From positions 1 through 64,000 of the forward strand of contig OZ242017.1 in NCBI GenBank assembly GCA_965204835.1: a stretch of 64,000 nt of DNA, in the 5' to 3' direction. Position numbers and translations under genes: made by a program. The stretch comes from VXMT01 sp965204835 (GTDB taxonomy: Bacteria; Chloroflexota; Dehalococcoidia; UBA2979). Below are positions 61,107 to 64,000 of this stretch, piece by piece (the stretch's first letter is position 1; the number at the start of each line of letters is the position of its first letter). The notes under the pieces were generated by a model. It saw nothing but the letters and a program-made list of their open reading frames with translations, searched no databases and was not told the DNA's origin.

Positions 61107-62680
61107 CGGTCCAGCGCGGCGTCCTCGGCGAGCGCGCGGAAGCGTCGCCACTCGCGCCGGAGCTCCCGGCGCATCCCGGGGAACGTCGCACTGACCTCGT
61201 CGGCCACCGCCCGCTCGCGCCCTGCGATCGCGCGCATCGCGGCCACCGTGGCGTCGGGCAGCGGTTCGCGGGCCGCGATCTCCTCGAGCGTGCGGATCGC
61301 GACGACCGCGTCCTGGCGGCGACCGAGCTCCTCCTGCGCCTCCTTGAGGGCGGCGATGAAGTCACGCGCGGCCCGGCCGTAGAGCCCGGCGGCGAACTCG
61401 GTCGTGTAGCGGATCCGCTTCACGCGGATCCGCGCGTCGTGGTAGTCGCCGTCGGACGAGTCGGGTTCGAGCTCCCTCGCGACGCGGTTGAAGCGCCGCC
61501 ACCGCCTGCGCAGCAGGTCCGGAGCCGTGCGCACCGCGGGCGAGGCCCCGACGGGCGTCGTCTCGCCGGCGCGCAGCAGCCCGGTCATGACGTCGATGAG
61601 GCTGGCGTAGCGCGGCGAGTCGAGTGCGGCGAGCATCCGCGACCGGGCCTCCTCGCGCCGCTCGGCCAGCGAGGCGATGAGCGGCGCGAGCGCCTCCTCG
61701 TCCACGCCTGCCAGGGCGGCGGCGTCCTCGCGCAGCCATGCGAGCTCGACGTCCAGGTCGCGGACCTCGCCCAGCACGTCGGCCACCCACCCGAAGTCGG
61801 GGCGGGCCGCCAGCACCTCCGGTGGCAGCGCCGCCGAGAACGCCGACACCGCCGTGCGCAGCCGCCGCGTGGCGACGCGCATGTCGTGCAGCGCCTCGAT
61901 GTCCTCGCCGAGCCGCGTGCCCGGCTCGTTGGCGAGGACGCGCGCGAACTGCCGGCGCAGCGCCGCGTACGCCACGGTCCCGAGCGTCGAGGACTCATCC
62001 ACCTCCGTCGACCCGAGGTCGGGCGGCTCCGCCGGCGACTGTCCCGTCGCCGCGAGGCCGGCCGCGAACTTCGACGTGGCCGTCGATCTGAATCCCTCGA
62101 TGGACCCGATCGCCGCCGCGAATGCCTCGACGGATGCGAGTGCGTCGGGGTCGGTGACCTCCAGTTCGATGCGACGCAGCGCGAGCGGCTCCGCACCCGC
62201 CGTCTCCACCTCGGTCGCGTCGAGGGCGACCTCGGCGATGGGGCGGTCGCTCCCGTTGGCGTGGACGTCGAAGGTGCGGCGCTCGGTGCGCAGCGAGAAC
62301 AGCCCGCCCAGCTCGCCCTCGCCCACGACCGCGCGCACGCGGCTCGCCACCGGGCCCGACGCCGCGAGCAGCGCCGCGTGGCCGGCGCCGTCCAGCCGCT
62401 GGTTGATCTCGTGACGCCGGAACGGGCCGTCCGACTGGTCGCCGAAGCTCTTCAGCGTCGCCTCGACCCTCCCGCCGGACTCGCGCAGCCGCAGCGCGTA
62501 GCTCGCGCGGTGGAACGCCCAGTCGGTGGTGTCGAGGTACTCGTCGAGCAGCACCCGCTCCCTCGCGGGCGCGAGGGTCAGCCGGAGCGTCGCCGCGCTG
62601 GCATGCAGCGCGCGCTCGGCCGCGGCGAGGTCGTCCACGCCGAACTGCCACTCGACCTCGAGGCCGTCCGTTGCCGGCAT
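61103..62680 (-). CDS. CYTH-CHAD domain protein
   Basis: 525 residues. CYTH triphosphate tunnel (1-~200): VEWQFGVDD, DEYLDTTDWAFHRASYALRL, GRVEATLKSFG. CHAD four-helix domain (~220-515) with LHDMRVATRRLRTAVSAF and YHDARIRVKRIRYTTEF, whose His/Arg/Lys bind polyphosphate. Expected to bind or hydrolyse polyphosphate/triphosphate. Shares the CTAG stop tetramer (61103-61106) with ppx. Confidence 0.94.
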   Translation of the reverse strand: MPATDGLEVEWQFGVDDLAAAERALHASAATLRLTLAPARERVLLDEYLDTTDWAFHRASYALRLRESGGRVEATLKSFGDQSDGPFRRHEINQRLDGAGHAALLAASGPVASRVRAVVGEGELGGLFSLRTERRTFDVHANGSDRPIAEVALDATEVETAGAEPLALRRIELEVTDPDALASVEAFAAAIGSIEGFRSTATSKFAAGLAATGQSPAEPPDLGSTEVDESSTLGTVAYAALRRQFARVLANEPGTRLGEDIEALHDMRVATRRLRTAVSAFSAALPPEVLAARPDFGWVADVLGEVRDLDVELAWLREDAAALAGVDEEALAPLIASLAERREEARSRMLAALDSPRYASLIDVMTGLLRAGETTPVGASPAVRTAPDLLRRRWRRFNRVARELEPDSSDGDYHDARIRVKRIRYTTEFAAGLYGRAARDFIAALKEAQEELGRRQDAVVAIRTLEEIAAREPLPDATVAAMRAIAGRERAVADEVSATFPGMRRELRREWRRFRALAEDAALDR

Positions 62681-62801
62681 GGCGGGATCTCCAGCCTGAT
62701 TACGTCATGGAGTCTATGCGGAGCGGCCACCTGCGCGCAGGGCGGTTGCGGTCCGGCCGGGTTAATGTTGGCTTAACCGCTCGTAGCGAGGGTGGAGACC
62801 C

Positions 62802-63515
62802 GTGGGAAATCAGCTGCTGCCGACCGCTTCCGATATGCGCGCCTATACCGCCGAGGCGGTGGGGACGTTCCTGCTCGTCTTCGCCGGGCCAGGCGCCGTG
62901 GTCATCAACGAGGTCTCGGGCGGGGCGGTCACGCACCTGGGGATCGGGCTCTCGTTCGGCCTCGTCGTGATGGTGGCGATCTTCGCCACGGGCCACATCT
63001 CCGGGGCGCACATCAACCCCGCCGTCACGCTCGCGTTCTCCGTCGCCGGGCACTTCCCGAAGCGCCACGTGCCGCCCTACATCGTCGCGCAGCTCATCGG
63101 CGCGGCGGCGGCAGCGCTGGTGCTGCGCTGGCTGTTCGGCGTCGTCGCCGACCTCGGCTCGACGGTGCCGACGGGCAGCGCTGGGCAGGCGCTCGGCCTC
63201 GAGGTGGTCATCACGGCGGGGCTGATGTTCGTGATCATGGCCGTCGCGACCGACCTGCGCGCGGTGCGCGACCACGCCGCGATCGCCATCGGCGGCTACG
63301 TGGGACTCGCCGCGACGTTCTCCGGCCCCATCGCGGGGGCGTCGATGAACCCGGCGCGCTCCTTCGGCCCGGCGCTGCTGTCCGGGACGTGGATGGACCA
63401 CTGGGTCTACTGGGCCGGCCCCATCGCCGGGGCGCTGCTCGGCGCGGCCATCTACATGCTCATCCGCAGCGGCAACCCGCCCGCCGACGAGCACGACATC
63501 GACGAGCCCGCGTAA
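62802..63515 (+). CDS. Aquaporin family protein, copy 2 (possible arsenite channel)
   Basis: 237 residues from GTG. NPA boxes at 72-74 (GAHINPAVT) and 183-185 (GASMNPARS), six helices. The stop lies two bases before the arsenate reductase start. In Sinorhizobium AqpS plus ArsC detoxify arsenate by reducing it and leaking arsenite out; the gene order suggests the same here. Confidence 0.92.
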   Translation: MGNQLLPTASDMRAYTAEAVGTFLLVFAGPGAVVINEVSGGAVTHLGIGLSFGLVVMVAIFATGHISGAHINPAVTLAFSVAGHFPKRHVPPYIVAQLIGAAAAALVLRWLFGVVADLGSTVPTGSAGQALGLEVVITAGLMFVIMAVATDLRAVRDHAAIAIGGYVGLAATFSGPIAGASMNPARSFGPALLSGTWMDHWVYWAGPIAGALLGAAIYMLIRSGNPPADEHDIDEPA

Positions 63516-63517
63516 CC

Positions 63518-63943
63518 ATGGCCACGCGCGTCCTCTTCGTCTGCACCGGCAACTCGGCGCGCTCGCAGATCGCCGAGGCGCTGCTGCGCGAGCGCGGCGG
63601 CGAGGCGTTCGAGGCGCACTCGGCCGGCAGCGAGCCGGCCGGGCTCAACCCGCTCACGGTGCGCGTGCTCGCCGAGGACGGCATCGACGTGGGCGATGCG
63701 GAGTCCACGCACGTCGACGTGTACGTGGAGGCGCTGTGGGACTACGTGATCACGGTCTGCGACCGCGCGCGCGAGTCCTGCCCGGTGTTCCCGCACGCGG
63801 GCGCGCAGCTCCACTGGAGCCTCGAGGACCCCGCCGCCGCCGAGGGCGACGACGGGCAGCGCATGGCCGCCTTCCGCGCCACGCGCGAGGAGGTGCGTGC
63901 GCGCATCGACGCGTTCGTGGGCGAGGTCGCGTCGGCGGGCTGA
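63518..63943 (+). CDS. arsC: Arsenate reductase, thioredoxin-coupled (low-MW phosphatase fold)
   Basis: 141 residues. P-loop C9-x5-R15 in FVCTGNSARSQIAEALL and the redox pair C81/C88 in TVCDRARESCPVFP match the C10/C82/C89 triad of S. aureus pI258 ArsC. HWSLEDPA supplies the general acid. Reduces arsenate to arsenite using thioredoxin. No ArsR or ArsB is in view. Confidence 0.93.
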   Translation: MATRVLFVCTGNSARSQIAEALLRERGGEAFEAHSAGSEPAGLNPLTVRVLAEDGIDVGDAESTHVDVYVEALWDYVITVCDRARESCPVFPHAGAQLHWSLEDPAAAEGDDGQRMAAFRATREEVRARIDAFVGEVASAG

Positions 63944-63958
63944 GCCGGGACAGCGGGG

Positions 63959-64000
63959 CTAGTAGCTCGAGACGTCCATCTCGGTGAGCTCACCGGTGAC
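63959..64000 (-). CDS. C-terminal end of an unidentified protein
   Basis: The last 42 bases read leftward as VTGELTEMDVSSY then TAG, with the frame open to the window edge. Too short to name. Convergent with arsC, 15 bases apart. Confidence 0.5.
   Translation of the reverse strand, partial: VTGELTEMDVSSY

Noticed and set aside
59529..61151. 540-codon minus-strand frame opposite ppx
   Set aside because: No domain similarity; shadow of the strongly biased ppx codons. Similar shadows at 14043-15557 and 50722-52254 were also dropped.

Overview
The window is a dense, very GC-rich bacterial chromosome segment. It carries about 75 protein genes, one tRNA-His, and no rRNA, CRISPR array or insertion sequence. 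Codon use is strongly G/C at third positions, and GTG starts are common. The gene set includes ThyX, a PIN/ribbon-helix-helix toxin-antitoxin load, a CYTH-CHAD protein, MgtE, SirB1, DUF402 and DUF429 proteins, and lexA with a Gram-positive-like operator. This suggests a Chloroflexota member (perhaps Dehalococcoidia). That placement is inference from gene content, and a high-GC actinobacterium-like lineage is not excluded.

Layout. 0-8.8 kb: the end of a short-chain dehydrogenase, then four tandem paralogous family-5 solute-binding lipoproteins with no permease or ATPase beside them. Three of the four share an upstream element, and the gaps share GC hairpins. 8.8-12.4 kb: an ABC-2 exporter pair, MgtE and a zinc-ribbon protein. 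12.5-19.6 kb: flavin reductase, retropepsin-like protein, tRNA-His, a lipoprotein, a double zinc-knuckle protein, a tandem nitrilase, an FAH-family hydrolase and cysteinyl-tRNA synthetase with an apparent CTG start. 19.6-21.5 kb: an AT-richer island with a frameshifted EVE-domain/nuclease-like gene and a VapBC pair.

21.6-31.9 kb: CNNM transporter, Nudix/PIG-L pair, lexA, membrane zincin, orotate phosphoribosyltransferase and 2-hydroxyacid dehydrogenase, rhodanese, HAD phosphatase, and a HigBA system whose antitoxin is fused to an ImmA-like peptidase. 32-35.6 kb: a NuoG/NuoI-like pair standing alone; the NuoG has a cysteine-rich insertion that could hold an extra Fe-S cluster. 35.7-44.6 kb: small unknowns, a lone antitoxin, two tandem DUF402 genes, a leftward run (MidA, NifU-like, MobA-like, GNAT, metallo-beta-lactamase), VapBC, YjbQ, SirB1 and PlsY.

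44.7-58 kb: lipoprotein, aquaporin, dUTPase, a polyferredoxin, endonuclease IV, MFS exporter, YceI, ThyX, an orphan antitoxin, a zincin, an inositol monophosphatase, two tiny overlapping membrane proteins and a third PIN system. 58-64 kb: a secreted unknown, a polyphosphate module (Ppx facing CYTH-CHAD), and an arsenic module (aquaporin plus thioredoxin-type arsenate reductase).

Themes. Thymidylate supply (Dut, ThyX) and DNA repair (LexA, Nfo) are scattered across the window. Three complete PIN/HigB toxin families and two toxin-less antitoxins lie in 64 kb. Several gene pairs are translationally coupled by GTGA/ATGA overlaps, and three convergent pairs share one CTAG as both stop codons.
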